64,000 nucleotides of DNA from Modestobacter excelsi (GTDB lineage Bacteria > Actinomycetota > Actinomycetes > Mycobacteriales > Geodermatophilaceae): NCBI RefSeq assembly GCF_005930495.1, contig NZ_SJEX01000008.1, positions 41,125 through 105,124 of the forward strand, written 5' to 3'. The notes under the pieces were generated by a model. It saw nothing but the letters and a program-made list of their open reading frames with translations, was not told where the DNA came from and did not search any database. Shown here piece by piece: positions 18,768 to 27,585 of this stretch. The stretch's first letter is position 1; each line of letters starts with the position of its first letter. Position numbers and translations under genes: made by a program.

Positions 18768-19529
18768 TTGAAGCGTCGTGCGAGGGCACTGCTGTGCCTG
18801 CTGACCGGACTGGTCGCCGTCCTCGGGCCGGTCTCGGCCGCCCGGGCGGACCAGTGGCAGGACCGGGTCTGGGCCGGCAGCGGCTACGCCGCCGGCGCGG
18901 GGAGCACGGTCGAGATCGCGATGCTGGACCGGCGCACCGGGCTGTACCGCGACAACGGCGCCGCCGCGCACACCCGGATCGAGTCGGCCTCGGTGATGAA
19001 GCTGTTCATCGCCGAGAACCTGCTGCACCGGCGCGACCTCGGGCAGATCCGGCTGTCCGCGACGGACATGGCCGACATGTCGCGGATGCTCCGCGAGTCC
19101 TACGACGCCGCGGCCAACCGGTTCTGGAGCGGCTACGGCACCAACGCGATCGTCAGCGACGTCATCGGCCGGTACGGCCTGACCGAGACCGGCCTGACCA
19201 GCAACGTCCGCTACTGGGGCAACACGCTGATCACCGCCCACGACATGGTGGTCTTCTACCAGCGGCTGATGGACGGCTCCGGCGGCCTGTCCGCCTCCTC
19301 CCGCACCTGGATCGTGGACCAGCTGCGGCAGTCGACCGAGCAGGGCGACGGTGGCCGGCAGTTCTTCGGGCTGCACGACGGCTTGCCGCTCGAGCAGGTG
19401 ATCGCCCAGAAGCAGGGCTGGATCTGCTGCGTCAACGGCAACGCCTACCGGCACTCCACCGGCCTGGTGGGCCCGGACAGCCGCTACGTCCTCGTCGCGC
19501 TCAGCCGGCCACCGGGACGGCGGTGGTGA
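18768..19529 (+). CDS. Secreted serine hydrolase, beta-lactamase/transpeptidase-like
   Basis: A 253-residue exported protein with signal peptide (RRARALLCLLTGLVAVLGP, cleavage near ARA-DQ). The SASVMKLFIAENLL motif gives the active Ser and Lys of the SxxK family; the usual KTG is replaced by KQG in IAQKQGWICC. TTG 18768 is chosen because GGGGGA lies seven bases upstream. The protein ends abruptly at VALSRPPGRRW, whereas the bases after this point keep coding-like codon use in the other two frames, so the C-terminus is probably altered by a frameshift. It could be a wall-active or penicillin-binding relative; substrate unknown. Confidence 0.7.
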   Translation: MKRRARALLCLLTGLVAVLGPVSAARADQWQDRVWAGSGYAAGAGSTVEIAMLDRRTGLYRDNGAAAHTRIESASVMKLFIAENLLHRRDLGQIRLSATDMADMSRMLRESYDAAANRFWSGYGTNAIVSDVIGRYGLTETGLTSNVRYWGNTLITAHDMVVFYQRLMDGSGGLSASSRTWIVDQLRQSTEQGDGGRQFFGLHDGLPLEQVIAQKQGWICCVNGNAYRHSTGLVGPDSRYVLVALSRPPGRRW

Positions 19530-19812
19530 CCCTGACCGGCGCCGGCGAGCTGCGGGCCCCTTCACCGGCCAGTGCTCCTCCACCGCGGGCGGCACCCGGC
19601 TGGAGGGTTCCGCAGACACCGCGACGATCCGGCTCGACGTCACCCCCGCCGGTGCCCACCTCGCGCTCGACGACGTGGGGTTGTCGGCCACCTCCGACGT
19701 CGCGACCGGGCGGTACGACGTCTCCGGGCGGCACCTCTCCCTCGCCGCCCTCCTCGTCCACGACGGCCGGTCGACCGGTTCGGTCGAACTGGAGATCGAC
19801 TGCGGCGGCTGA
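19499..19812 (+). pseudogene. Frame-disrupted coding remnant after the serine hydrolase
   Basis: From about 19499 a second frame reads [19 protein letters not shown], and from 19555 a third frame reads [13 protein letters not shown] and continues to TGA at 19810, ending in [11 protein letters not shown]. Joined, they make a plausible secreted beta-rich domain of about 100 residues with two cysteines and normal GC-rich third positions. One base appears to be missing near 19499 and another in the GGGCCCC run at 19554-19560. Either a C-terminal domain of the hydrolase or a separate gene has decayed, or the assembly has two indels. Confidence 0.5.
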
Positions 19813-19851
19813 GCTGCCCGCCCTGCGCGGGCAGGCGCCGACCGCGCTGGC

Positions 19852-19857
19852 TAGAGT
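19852..19857 (+). promoter_or_regulatory. Candidate -10 box TAGAGT for accA3
   Basis: TAGAGT lies 30 bases before the accA3 GTG; GGGAG is suitably spaced between them, so this would be a leadered transcript. Confidence 0.45.
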
Positions 19858-19886
19858 CCGGGCGTCCGCTCGAAGGGAGTTCGTCG

Positions 19887-21659
19887 GTGCAGAAGGTCCT
19901 GATCGCCAACCGCGGTGAGATCGCGGTGCGGGTCGCGCGCGCCTGCCGGGACGCGGGGCTGACCAGCGTCGCCGTCTACGCCGAGACCGACCGGGACGCC
20001 CTGCACGTGCGCGCCGCCGACGAGGCCTTCGCCCTGGGCGGCACCACGCCCGGGGACTCCTACCTGGTCATCGACAAGATCATCGACGCCGCCCGGGCCT
20101 CGGGCGCGGACGCGGTGCACCCCGGCTACGGCTTCCTGAGCGAGAACGCCGAGTTCGCCTCCGCCGTGATCGACGCCGGGCTGACCTGGATCGGCCCCTC
20201 CCCCCAGGCGATCATCGACCTGGGTGACAAGGTCGCCGCCCGGCACATCGCCACCAAGGTGGGCGCGCCGCTGGTGCCCGGCACCACCGACCCGGTCGCC
20301 GATGCCGACGAGGTCGTCGCCTTCGCCCGCGAGCACGGGCTGCCGGTGGCGATCAAGGCGGCGTTCGGCGGCGGCGGTCGCGGGCTGAAGGTGGCCCGCA
20401 CGATGGAGGAGATCCCCGAGCTGTTCGACTCCGCCGTCCGCGAGGCGGTGTCGGCCTTCGGCCGCGGCGAGTGCTTCGTCGAACGCTTCCTGGACAAGCC
20501 CCGCCACGTCGAGGCCCAGGTGCTCGCCGACACCCACGGCACCGTCATCGTCGTCGGCACCCGGGACTGCTCGCTGCAGCGGCGCAACCAGAAGCTGGTG
20601 GAGGAGGCCCCCGCGCCGTTCCTCACCGACTCCCAGCGCGAGCGGATCCACTCCTCGGCCAAGGCCATCTGCGCCGAGGCCGGCTACGTCGGCGCGGGCA
20701 CCGTGGAGTACCTGGTCGGCACCGACGGGTCGATCTCCTTCCTGGAGGTCAACACCCGGCTGCAGGTCGAGCACCCGGTCAGCGAGGAGACCTCCGGCAT
20801 CGACCTGGTGCGCCAGCAGTTCCGGATCGCCGACGGTCTGCCGCTGGAGATCACCGCCGACCCGACCCCGCGCGGGCACAGCATCGAGTTCCGGATCAAC
20901 GCCGAGGACGCCGGCCGCAACTTCATGCCCGCCCCCGGCCCGGTCACGAAGCTGGAGATCCCCCAGGGACCCGGCGTGCGCTGGGACTCCGGGGTGGAGA
21001 CCGGCGGCGAGGTCGCCGGCGCGTTCGACTCCATGCTGGCCAAGCTGATCATCACCGGCGCCACCCGCACCGAGACGCTGCAGCGGGCCCGCCGCGCGCT
21101 GGCCGAACTGGTCGTCGAGGGCATGCCCACCGTCGTCCCGTTCCACCGCGCCGTCGTCTCCGACGAGGCGTTCACCAGCGAACCGTTCAGCGTGCACACC
21201 CGCTGGATCGAGACCGAGTGGGACAACCGGGTCACCCCCTACGGCCCGGCCGCCGAGAGCGACGAGGCCGAGCCGCGGCAGACCGTCGTCGTCGAGGTGG
21301 GCGGCCGCCGGCTCGAGGTGTCCCTGCCCGCCGGGCTCACCGCCGGCGGACCGGCCCCCGCCGCCAACGGGGCCGCCAAGCCGCGCAAGCGCGCCGGCGG
21401 GCACGGCGGGACGGCCGCCTCCGGGGACTCCCTCACCGCGCCCATGCAGGGCACCATCGTCAAGGTCGCCGTCGCCGACGGCGCCACCGTCGCCGCCGGC
21501 GACCTCATCGTCGTGCTCGAGGCGATGAAGATGGAACAGCCCATCACCGCCCACAAGTCCGGCACCATCGTGGGCCTGTCCGCCGAGGTCGGCGCCAGCG
21601 TCACCAGCGGCGCCGTCCTCTGCACCATCACCGACGCCGCGGAGCAGCCTGCCGGGTGA
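19887..21659 (+). CDS. accA3: Acyl-CoA carboxylase alpha subunit (biotin carboxylase + BCCP)
   Basis: A 590-residue fusion of biotin carboxylase and biotin carrier. The N-terminal [18 protein letters not shown]-grasp loop [30 protein letters not shown] and [14 protein letters not shown] define biotin carboxylase (about residues 1-450). After an Ala/Gly-rich linker comes the carrier domain with the biotinylation site EAMKMEQP near residue 548. GTG 19887 follows GGGAG, and the mature start [10 protein letters not shown] fits the family. It works with AccD5 and AccE encoded upstream, and BirA should biotinylate it. Synteny supports the accA3 name. Confidence 0.95.
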   Translation: MQKVLIANRGEIAVRVARACRDAGLTSVAVYAETDRDALHVRAADEAFALGGTTPGDSYLVIDKIIDAARASGADAVHPGYGFLSENAEFASAVIDAGLTWIGPSPQAIIDLGDKVAARHIATKVGAPLVPGTTDPVADADEVVAFAREHGLPVAIKAAFGGGGRGLKVARTMEEIPELFDSAVREAVSAFGRGECFVERFLDKPRHVEAQVLADTHGTVIVVGTRDCSLQRRNQKLVEEAPAPFLTDSQRERIHSSAKAICAEAGYVGAGTVEYLVGTDGSISFLEVNTRLQVEHPVSEETSGIDLVRQQFRIADGLPLEITADPTPRGHSIEFRINAEDAGRNFMPAPGPVTKLEIPQGPGVRWDSGVETGGEVAGAFDSMLAKLIITGATRTETLQRARRALAELVVEGMPTVVPFHRAVVSDEAFTSEPFSVHTRWIETEWDNRVTPYGPAAESDEAEPRQTVVVEVGGRRLEVSLPAGLTAGGPAPAANGAAKPRKRAGGHGGTAASGDSLTAPMQGTIVKVAVADGATVAAGDLIVVLEAMKMEQPITAHKSGTIVGLSAEVGASVTSGAVLCTITDAAEQPAG

Positions 21660-21671
21660 CCGACGCGGCGG

Positions 21672-24600
21672 TCAGTAGGCGACCCGGACCTCGTTGGTGG
21701 CCGCGACGTAGCTGAGGATCCCGCCCTGGAAACGCTGGGCGGTCCCCCCGGGCACCGCGCGCTCCTCCTCGACCGGGTAGCCCAGCCGGCCGTTCTCCCA
21801 GCCCAGGGAGCCCCAACGGTCACGGGTGTACCGGTTGGTCAGGGTGTGCGCGCCGCTGGCCGGCGACCAGTAGGCCGAGCCCTTCTGGAACACCTGGAAG
21901 CAGCCGCCGTCACGCAGCCCGCACACCTCATCGGCGGTCGGGTAGCCCAACGGGCCGTTCTCCCAGCCCGAGGCGCCCCACCGGTCGCGCAGCGCCCCCT
22001 TCACGATCGCAGCGGGTGACCCGGAACTGGTGTACACCGACCCGCCCTGGAACTGCTGGAAGCAGCCACCGCCGGTCAGCCCGCAGATCGTGTCACCCGT
22101 CGGGTAGCCCAACGTCCCGGTCTCCCAGCGCGTCGCCGCCCACCGGTCCCGGACCGCCCCCGACAGCACCAGCCGCGCACCGGTGGAGGTCGACCGGTAG
22201 ACCGCGCCCCTCTGGAAGACCTGGAAGCAGCCGCCGTCACGCAGCCCGCACACCTGGTCGGCGGTCGGGTAGCCCAGCGGGCCGTTCTCCCAGCCCGAGG
22301 CGCCCCACCGGTCGCGAAGCGCGCCCTTCACGATCGCAGCGGGTGACCCGGAACTGGTGTACACCGACCCGCCCTGGAACTGCTGGAAGCAGCCTCCGCC
22401 GGTCAGCCCGCAGATCGTGTCACCCGTCGGGTAGCCCAGCGTCCCGGTCTCCCAGCGCGTCGCTGCCCACCGGTCCCGGACCGGTCCCGACAGCACCAGC
22501 CGCGCGCCCGTGCCCGGCGACCAGTAGACGACCCCGCGTTCGAAGGCCTGGAAGCAGCCACCGCCCGTCAGGCCGCAGGTCTCCTCGCCGACCGGGTAGC
22601 CCAGCGGCCCGGCCTGGTGGCCGGATGCGGCCCACCGGTCCCGGATCGAGCCCCACACCACCCGGGCTCCGCCGGCCGTGCTGCTGTAGACCGACCCGAA
22701 CTGGAATGCCTGCGAGCAGCCGCCGCCGGCGAGCCCGCACACGGTGTCGCCCACCGGGTAGCCCAGCGCCCCGTTCTCCCAGCGCGTCGCCGCCCACCGG
22801 TCCCGGACCGGTCCGGACAGCACCAGCCGCGCGTCCGTGCCCGGCGACCAGTAGACGGCACCGCGCTCGAACGTCTGGAAGCAGCCACCGCTCCTGAGCC
22901 CGCACACCCTCGGCGCGGTGGACGCGCCGAGCGGTCCGGCCGAGCCACCACTGGCGGCCCAGGCCTGGCCGATCGGGTCGGTGGACCGCGGCACGGCCGG
23001 GGGGCTGGGCGTGCTGGCCGGGCCGGTGCCCGCCGCGTTGGTCGCGGTGACGGTGAAGGTGTACGCCGTGCCGTTGGCCAGCCCGGTCACCGACCCGAAG
23101 GTGTCCCCCGTCGTCCTCGTCGCCCCACCCGGGGACGCCGTGATGGTGTACCGGGTGACGGGGCTGCCGTTGCCGTCCGCCGGCGTCCACTGCAGGGCCA
23201 CGCTGCCGTCGTTGGGCGTCGCCGCGACCGGGCCCGGGGCCCCGGGCACCCCGAAGGGCACCGCGTGCGCCGCGGCGCTGGTGGGCCCGGTGCCCGCGGC
23301 GCTGGTCGCCGTGACCGTGAGCGTGTACCAGGTGCCGTTGGTCAACCCGGTCAGCGTCGCCGTCGTCGCGCCGGTCGTGGTCGCCGTCGCCCCACCCGGG
23401 GACGCGGTCACCGTGTAGCCGGTGACCGGGCTGCCGTTGGCGGTCGCCGCGGTCCAGGACACGGTCGCGCTGCGGTCGCCGCCGACGGCGGTCACGCCGG
23501 TCGGTGCGGCCGGGGGCGAGGCGCCGTCCGGGGTGAGGGTCACGGTCGACGTCGGGCCGGACTGCCCCCAGGCGTCGACGACGGCGACCGCGTAGGTGCG
23601 GGTCACGCCCACCGGGGCGGAGAGCGTGGCCCCCGCGGTCCTCGGGCCGGCCACGACCGAGCCGCCCACGCTGACCGTGTAGGTGTACGCGGGGCCGGCG
23701 TCGTCCCAGCTGAGCAGCACACGGCCGCCGTCGGTCGTGCCGGTCAGCCCGGTCGGCGCCGCGGGCGGAGCGGGGCGGTTCGTGCCGGTGGTGATCGCGT
23801 TGGAGGCGGCCGACGCGCGCCCCAGGTCGTCGACGCCGCGCAGCTGCCACCGCGTCTCGTAGGCCGGCATCGCGCCGAGGGTCAGGCCGAAGGTCTGCGG
23901 CGAGCCGGTGAGCGGGAGGGCGTAGGTCCCGACGCTGACGCCGTCCTGGAGCAGCGAGTAGCGCGACGCGACCGGGCCGCTCACCGACGCGGTGACGTCC
24001 AGGACGGCGCTGCTGCCGGAGGTGCGCAGCATGGCCGCCTGCAGGGTCGGGGTGGCCGGGGCCCCGGCGCCGACGGACGCCAGCGCGGGGAGGCTGCGTG
24101 CGCCGCCGTCCGGTTGCACGTCGACCGCGACCTGGGTGCCGTCGGTCAGCCCGGTCACCCGGGCGCTGGTCCCCGGCACGGTGGCCCGGACGACGCCGTC
24201 CACCCGCACCGTGTACTGGGTGGCCCCGGCGACCGCGGGCCAGGAGACGTCGACGGTCCCCGCGGACGGCGTGACGGTGGGCGCGGTCCCGGCCCGGTCG
24301 GCGGCGGCGAAGGCGGCCGGCACGTCGAGCCGGCCGGCGCCGTGACCCCGGTCCCAGGTGCCGCCGCTGTCCGCGCCGGCCTGCAGCGCAGCCTGCACCT
24401 GCGCGGGGCTGATCCCCGGGTGCCCGGCGCGGAGGAGGGCGACCGCCCCGGCCACGGCCGGACCGGAGAACGACGTCCCGGACCCGCTCAGGTAGCCGCC
24501 CCGGCCCGGCAGCAGGACGTTCTCGCCGACGGCGGAGACGTCGACCTGCCAGCCGTGCTGCGCCCACGGCGCCGGGTCGGCGTAGGGCGTGGTGGCCGAG

Positions 24601-25391
24601 ACCGCGACGACCCCCTCGAGGGCGGCCGGGTACATCACCGCGTTGCCGGTCTGCCCGTCGTTGCCGGCGGAGGCGACCACCGAGATGCCCTTGTCCAGCG
24701 CGTAGCGGACGGCGGCGGCGGTGACGTCGGAGTACCCGCCGGACAGGGACATGTTGATGACGTCCGCGCCGTGGTCGGCGGCCCAGAGGACGCCGCGGGC
24801 GACGGCGGCCGACGGGCACGTCGCGCTGCTGCAGACCCGCACGGGCAGGAGCCGGGCCTCCGGCGCCATCCCGGCGCTGCCCTCGTCGTTCCCGGCGCGC
24901 GCGGCGATGACCCCGGCCACGCCCGTGCCGTGCCACTCGTCGGGATCGGTGGCCAGCCCCGTGGTGTCGGTGCCGGGGAGGGCCGCGCCGACGAGGTCGG
25001 GGTGGCTGCTGTCGACCGCGGTGTCCAGCACGGCCACCACCTGGCCGGCGCCGCGCGTGCGGGACCAGACGTCGAGGACGTGGCTCATCGCCTGCGGGTC
25101 GTCGGCCGACCAGAGGGGGTCGGTGCCCGCGTCGAGCCGGTAGTCGACCGCGGCGTCGGCCGCGACGACGTCGGCCCGGTCCTCCAGCGTCTCCTCGGTC
25201 GCCGCCGCCCGGTCCCGGGGCGCGGTGACGGTGTCGACGACGTACTCGCCGTCGACGACGGTGAGCACGTCGATGGTGACCTGCTCGCCGTCGGCGGCCG
25301 ACGCGGACGGGGCGCCCGCCACGCAGGTGAGCACGCCGAGGAACGAGCCGGCCAGCGCGACGGAGAGCCGGCGCAAGGGGTGATGCTGCAC
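21672..25391 (-). CDS. Secreted subtilisin (S8) with Fn3-like modules and LGFP repeats
   Basis: A 1239-residue secreted protease. Residues 1-33 are a signal peptide (ending SASAADG). The S8 domain has the triad Asp123 (AVLDTAVD), His154 (WHGTGVAG) and Ser307 (GSGTSFSGPAVAG), plus the oxyanion Asn in SAGNDG. Residues 360-800 contain about five fibronectin type III-like modules, the last two nearly alike (PVTGYTVTASPGG and PVTRYTITASPGG). The C-terminus has eight LGFP-type repeats with CGLxxGGC pairs, the same variant as in the protein at 3989-6589. GTG 25391 gives a proper signal peptide. It probably acts at the wall, held by the LGFP region; the substrate is unknown. Confidence 0.88.
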   Translation of the reverse strand: MQHHPLRRLSVALAGSFLGVLTCVAGAPSASAADGEQVTIDVLTVVDGEYVVDTVTAPRDRAAATEETLEDRADVVAADAAVDYRLDAGTDPLWSADDPQAMSHVLDVWSRTRGAGQVVAVLDTAVDSSHPDLVGAALPGTDTTGLATDPDEWHGTGVAGVIAARAGNDEGSAGMAPEARLLPVRVCSSATCPSAAVARGVLWAADHGADVINMSLSGGYSDVTAAAVRYALDKGISVVASAGNDGQTGNAVMYPAALEGVVAVSATTPYADPAPWAQHGWQVDVSAVGENVLLPGRGGYLSGSGTSFSGPAVAGAVALLRAGHPGISPAQVQAALQAGADSGGTWDRGHGAGRLDVPAAFAAADRAGTAPTVTPSAGTVDVSWPAVAGATQYTVRVDGVVRATVPGTSARVTGLTDGTQVAVDVQPDGGARSLPALASVGAGAPATPTLQAAMLRTSGSSAVLDVTASVSGPVASRYSLLQDGVSVGTYALPLTGSPQTFGLTLGAMPAYETRWQLRGVDDLGRASAASNAITTGTNRPAPPAAPTGLTGTTDGGRVLLSWDDAGPAYTYTVSVGGSVVAGPRTAGATLSAPVGVTRTYAVAVVDAWGQSGPTSTVTLTPDGASPPAAPTGVTAVGGDRSATVSWTAATANGSPVTGYTVTASPGGATATTTGATTATLTGLTNGTWYTLTVTATSAAGTGPTSAAAHAVPFGVPGAPGPVAATPNDGSVALQWTPADGNGSPVTRYTITASPGGATRTTGDTFGSVTGLANGTAYTFTVTATNAAGTGPASTPSPPAVPRSTDPIGQAWAASGGSAGPLGASTAPRVCGLRSGGCFQTFERGAVYWSPGTDARLVLSGPVRDRWAATRWENGALGYPVGDTVCGLAGGGCSQAFQFGSVYSSTAGGARVVWGSIRDRWAASGHQAGPLGYPVGEETCGLTGGGCFQAFERGVVYWSPGTGARLVLSGPVRDRWAATRWETGTLGYPTGDTICGLTGGGCFQQFQGGSVYTSSGSPAAIVKGALRDRWGASGWENGPLGYPTADQVCGLRDGGCFQVFQRGAVYRSTSTGARLVLSGAVRDRWAATRWETGTLGYPTGDTICGLTGGGCFQQFQGGSVYTSSGSPAAIVKGALRDRWGASGWENGPLGYPTADEVCGLRDGGCFQVFQKGSAYWSPASGAHTLTNRYTRDRWGSLGWENGRLGYPVEEERAVPGGTAQRFQGGILSYVAATNEVRVAY
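21892..22545 (-). repeat. Recent 327-bp tandem duplication inside the protease gene
   Basis: Two consecutive stretches, about 21892-22180 and 22219-22507, are almost identical at a period of exactly 327 bases (109 codons, two LGFP units). The neighbouring units are clearly more diverged, so this pair arose recently by unequal exchange. Confidence 0.8.
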
Positions 25392-25492
25392 ATCGGTGTC
25401 ATCGGCAACCTGCTGCCGCGACCGGATCCCCCGATCGCGTGTCGCCCGGCCGGGGTGCCCGCTCCCCCTGCCTCAGCCCCGCCGTGCGCAGG

Positions 25493-26902
25493 TCAGCTGT
25501 GCTCGTCCTCGATGCCCATGAGCCGGCGGCCGGCCTCGGTGATCGAGCCGGACAGCGACGGGTAGATCGCGAAGGTCTGCGCCAGGTCACCCGCCGTGAG
25601 CCCCTTGGTGACCGCCAGCGCGATCGGCAGGATCAGCTCCGACGCCCCGGGGGCCACCACGACACCGCCGATGACGACATCGGTCGAGCGCCGGGCGTAC
25701 AGCTTCACGAAGCCGGAGTGCAGGTCGCCCATCTTGGCCCGCGCGTTGGTGGCCAGCGGCAGCTGGATGACCTCGACGTCCGCCCCCTCGGTGAGCGACT
25801 TCTCCTGCACGCCGACGGTGGCGATCTCCGGGTGGGTGAAGACGTTGGCCGCGACCGTCTTGAGCCGGATCGGCGCCACCGCCTCCCCGAGTGCGTGCCA
25901 CATCGCGATGCGGCCCTGCATCGCCGCGACCGAGGCGAGCTGGAAGACGCCGGTCACGTCACCGGCGGCGTAGATCCCCGGGGTGGTGGTGCGGGAGACC
26001 CGGTCGACCACGATGTGCCCGGCCTCGGTCACCTCGACGCCGCACGCCGCCAGGTTCAGGCCGTCGGTGTTCGGGACGGTGCCCACGGTCATCAGCGCGT
26101 GCGAGCCCTCGACGACGCGGCCGTCGGTCAGCTCGACCCGGACGCCCTTCTCGGTGCGCAGCACCTTCTCGGCCCGGCCGCGCTCGGCGATCCGCCCGCC
26201 GCGGGACTGGAAGACCTCCTCGACGACGGCCGCCGCGTCGGCGTCCTCACCGGGCAGCACCTGGTCGCGGGAGGAGACCAGGGTCACCGGGACGCCGGCC
26301 TCGAGGTAGCCGGAGGCGAACTCGGCGCCGGTCACGCCCGACCCCACGACGACCAGGTGGTCGGGCAGCTCGTCGAGGTCGTAGACGTCCCGCCAGGACA
26401 GGATCCGCTCGCCGTCCGGCTCGGCGCCGGGCAGCACCCGGGGGTCGGCGCCGGTGGCGATGAGGACGACGTCGCCCTCCAGCTCCTCGACCACCGTGCC
26501 CGCCCGGTCGAGCACCTCGACGCGGTGCGCGACCAGGCCGCGCTCGTCGTCGGAGAGCCGGCCCTGGCCGTTGACCAGCCGGACGCCCTCGGACTCCAGC
26601 CGGGCGTGGATGTCGGCGGACTGGGCCACCGCCAGGCCCTTGATCCGCTGGTTGACCGCCGCCAGGTCCAGGCCCACGGTGCCCAGGTCGGTGCCGCGCA
26701 GCCCCAGGACGGCGGAGTCGCGGACCGCGGTCATCGCGCCCGCGGCGGCGATGAAGGTCTTGGACGGGACGCAGTCGGTGAGCACGCTGGCGCCCCCGAC
26801 GCCGTCGCGTTCGATCACGGTGACGTCCGCACCGAGCTGGGCGGCGACGAGCGCGGCCTCGTAGCCGGCCGGGCCACCGCCGATGATGACGATGCGGGTC
26901 AT
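25493..26902 (-). CDS. lpdA: LpdA-like flavoprotein NAD(P)H quinone reductase
   Basis: A 469-residue flavoprotein disulfide reductase relative. The FAD-binding RIVIIGGGPAGYEAAL, the NAD(P) motif VVGSGVTGAEFASGY and the second FAD motif IYAAGDVTG are intact. The redox disulfide is lost: the usual two-cysteine motif is reduced to VLTDCVPSKTF with one Cys, and the C-terminal His-Glu pair is replaced by YPSLSGSITEAGRR. This matches M. tuberculosis LpdA (Rv3303c), reported as a quinone reductase without lipoamide dehydrogenase activity. The frame extends to 27385, but ATG 26902 begins at MTRIVIIGG. The next gene, divergent, also matches the mycobacterial order. Confidence 0.9.
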   Translation of the reverse strand: MTRIVIIGGGPAGYEAALVAAQLGADVTVIERDGVGGASVLTDCVPSKTFIAAAGAMTAVRDSAVLGLRGTDLGTVGLDLAAVNQRIKGLAVAQSADIHARLESEGVRLVNGQGRLSDDERGLVAHRVEVLDRAGTVVEELEGDVVLIATGADPRVLPGAEPDGERILSWRDVYDLDELPDHLVVVGSGVTGAEFASGYLEAGVPVTLVSSRDQVLPGEDADAAAVVEEVFQSRGGRIAERGRAEKVLRTEKGVRVELTDGRVVEGSHALMTVGTVPNTDGLNLAACGVEVTEAGHIVVDRVSRTTTPGIYAAGDVTGVFQLASVAAMQGRIAMWHALGEAVAPIRLKTVAANVFTHPEIATVGVQEKSLTEGADVEVIQLPLATNARAKMGDLHSGFVKLYARRSTDVVIGGVVVAPGASELILPIALAVTKGLTAGDLAQTFAIYPSLSGSITEAGRRLMGIEDEHS

Positions 26903-26994
26903 GAGTGCTGGTCTCCAGTCTGGGTCGACGATCCGGGCCCATTGTCCCCGCTGCCCGCGACCGACGCCGGGAGGCCTCGGCCCCGCGCGCTCGC

Positions 26995-27000
26995 TATCGT
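26995..27000 (+). promoter_or_regulatory. -10 box TATCGT for a leaderless transcript
   Basis: TATCGT ends seven bases before the ATG at 27008. Confidence 0.6.
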
Positions 27001-27007
27001 CAGTGGG

Positions 27008-27481
27008 ATGGCCCTCTACGCCGCGTACGGGTCGAACATGGACCCCGCGCAGATGCTGCAGCGCTGCCCGTCGTCCCCGTTCTCCGGCACCGGCTGGATC
27101 CCGGGCTGGCGACTGACCTTCGGCGGGGAGGAGTACGGCTGGGAGGGCGCGCTGCCCACCCTGGTCCCGGCCGAGGGTGCCGGGTCGGGTGGGGAGGACG
27201 CCGGCGTCTTCGTCGCCCTCTACGACCTCACCGAGGCCGACGAGTCGGCGCTGGACGCCTGGGAGGGCGTCGACCACGGCCTGTACCGCAAGGTGCGGCT
27301 GCGGGTGCACACCCTGGCGGGGGACGTGGTGGCCTTCGCCTACGCCCTCGACGCCTTCGAGGGCGGGCTGCCCGCGGCCCGCCACCTGGGCGCCATCGCC
27401 GACGCGGCCGAGGCCGCCGGTGCGCCCGCCGACTACCTGCTGGAGCTCCGCCGCCGCGACTGCCGCTCCACCAGCATCTGA
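27008..27481 (+). CDS. Gamma-glutamylcyclotransferase-like protein
   Basis: A 157-residue protein of the GGCT/AIG2-like fold. MALYAAYGSNMDPAQM is the substrate-loop signature, LTFGGEEYGWEGALPTLV and YDLTEADESALDAWEG follow as in the family, and LYRKVRLRV precedes the terminal helix. Members cyclise gamma-glutamyl groups or serve as uncharacterised relatives; the exact substrate is unknown. ATG 27008 has a -10 box seven bases upstream. The position next to lpdA equals that of Rv3304 in M. tuberculosis, and a GCS2-type gamma-glutamyl ligase lies 9 kb downstream. Confidence 0.82.
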   Translation: MALYAAYGSNMDPAQMLQRCPSSPFSGTGWIPGWRLTFGGEEYGWEGALPTLVPAEGAGSGGEDAGVFVALYDLTEADESALDAWEGVDHGLYRKVRLRVHTLAGDVVAFAYALDAFEGGLPAARHLGAIADAAEAAGAPADYLLELRRRDCRSTSI

Positions 27482-27537
27482 CGCCCCACCCGTCGCGGGG
27501 GTCCTCCGCGCGCGGCGGGACGCCGCCCCGTCCCGGT

Positions 27538-27543
27538 TACCCT
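27538..27543 (+). promoter_or_regulatory. Candidate -10 box TACCCT for the nucleotidyltransferase-SDR operon
   Basis: TACCCT is placed so that transcription would start near 27550, leaving a short leader containing AGAGGA before the GTG at 27586. Confidence 0.45.
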
Positions 27544-27585
27544 CGAGCCGCCTCCGGTTCCCCCTCAGCCAGTCAGAGGATCAAC

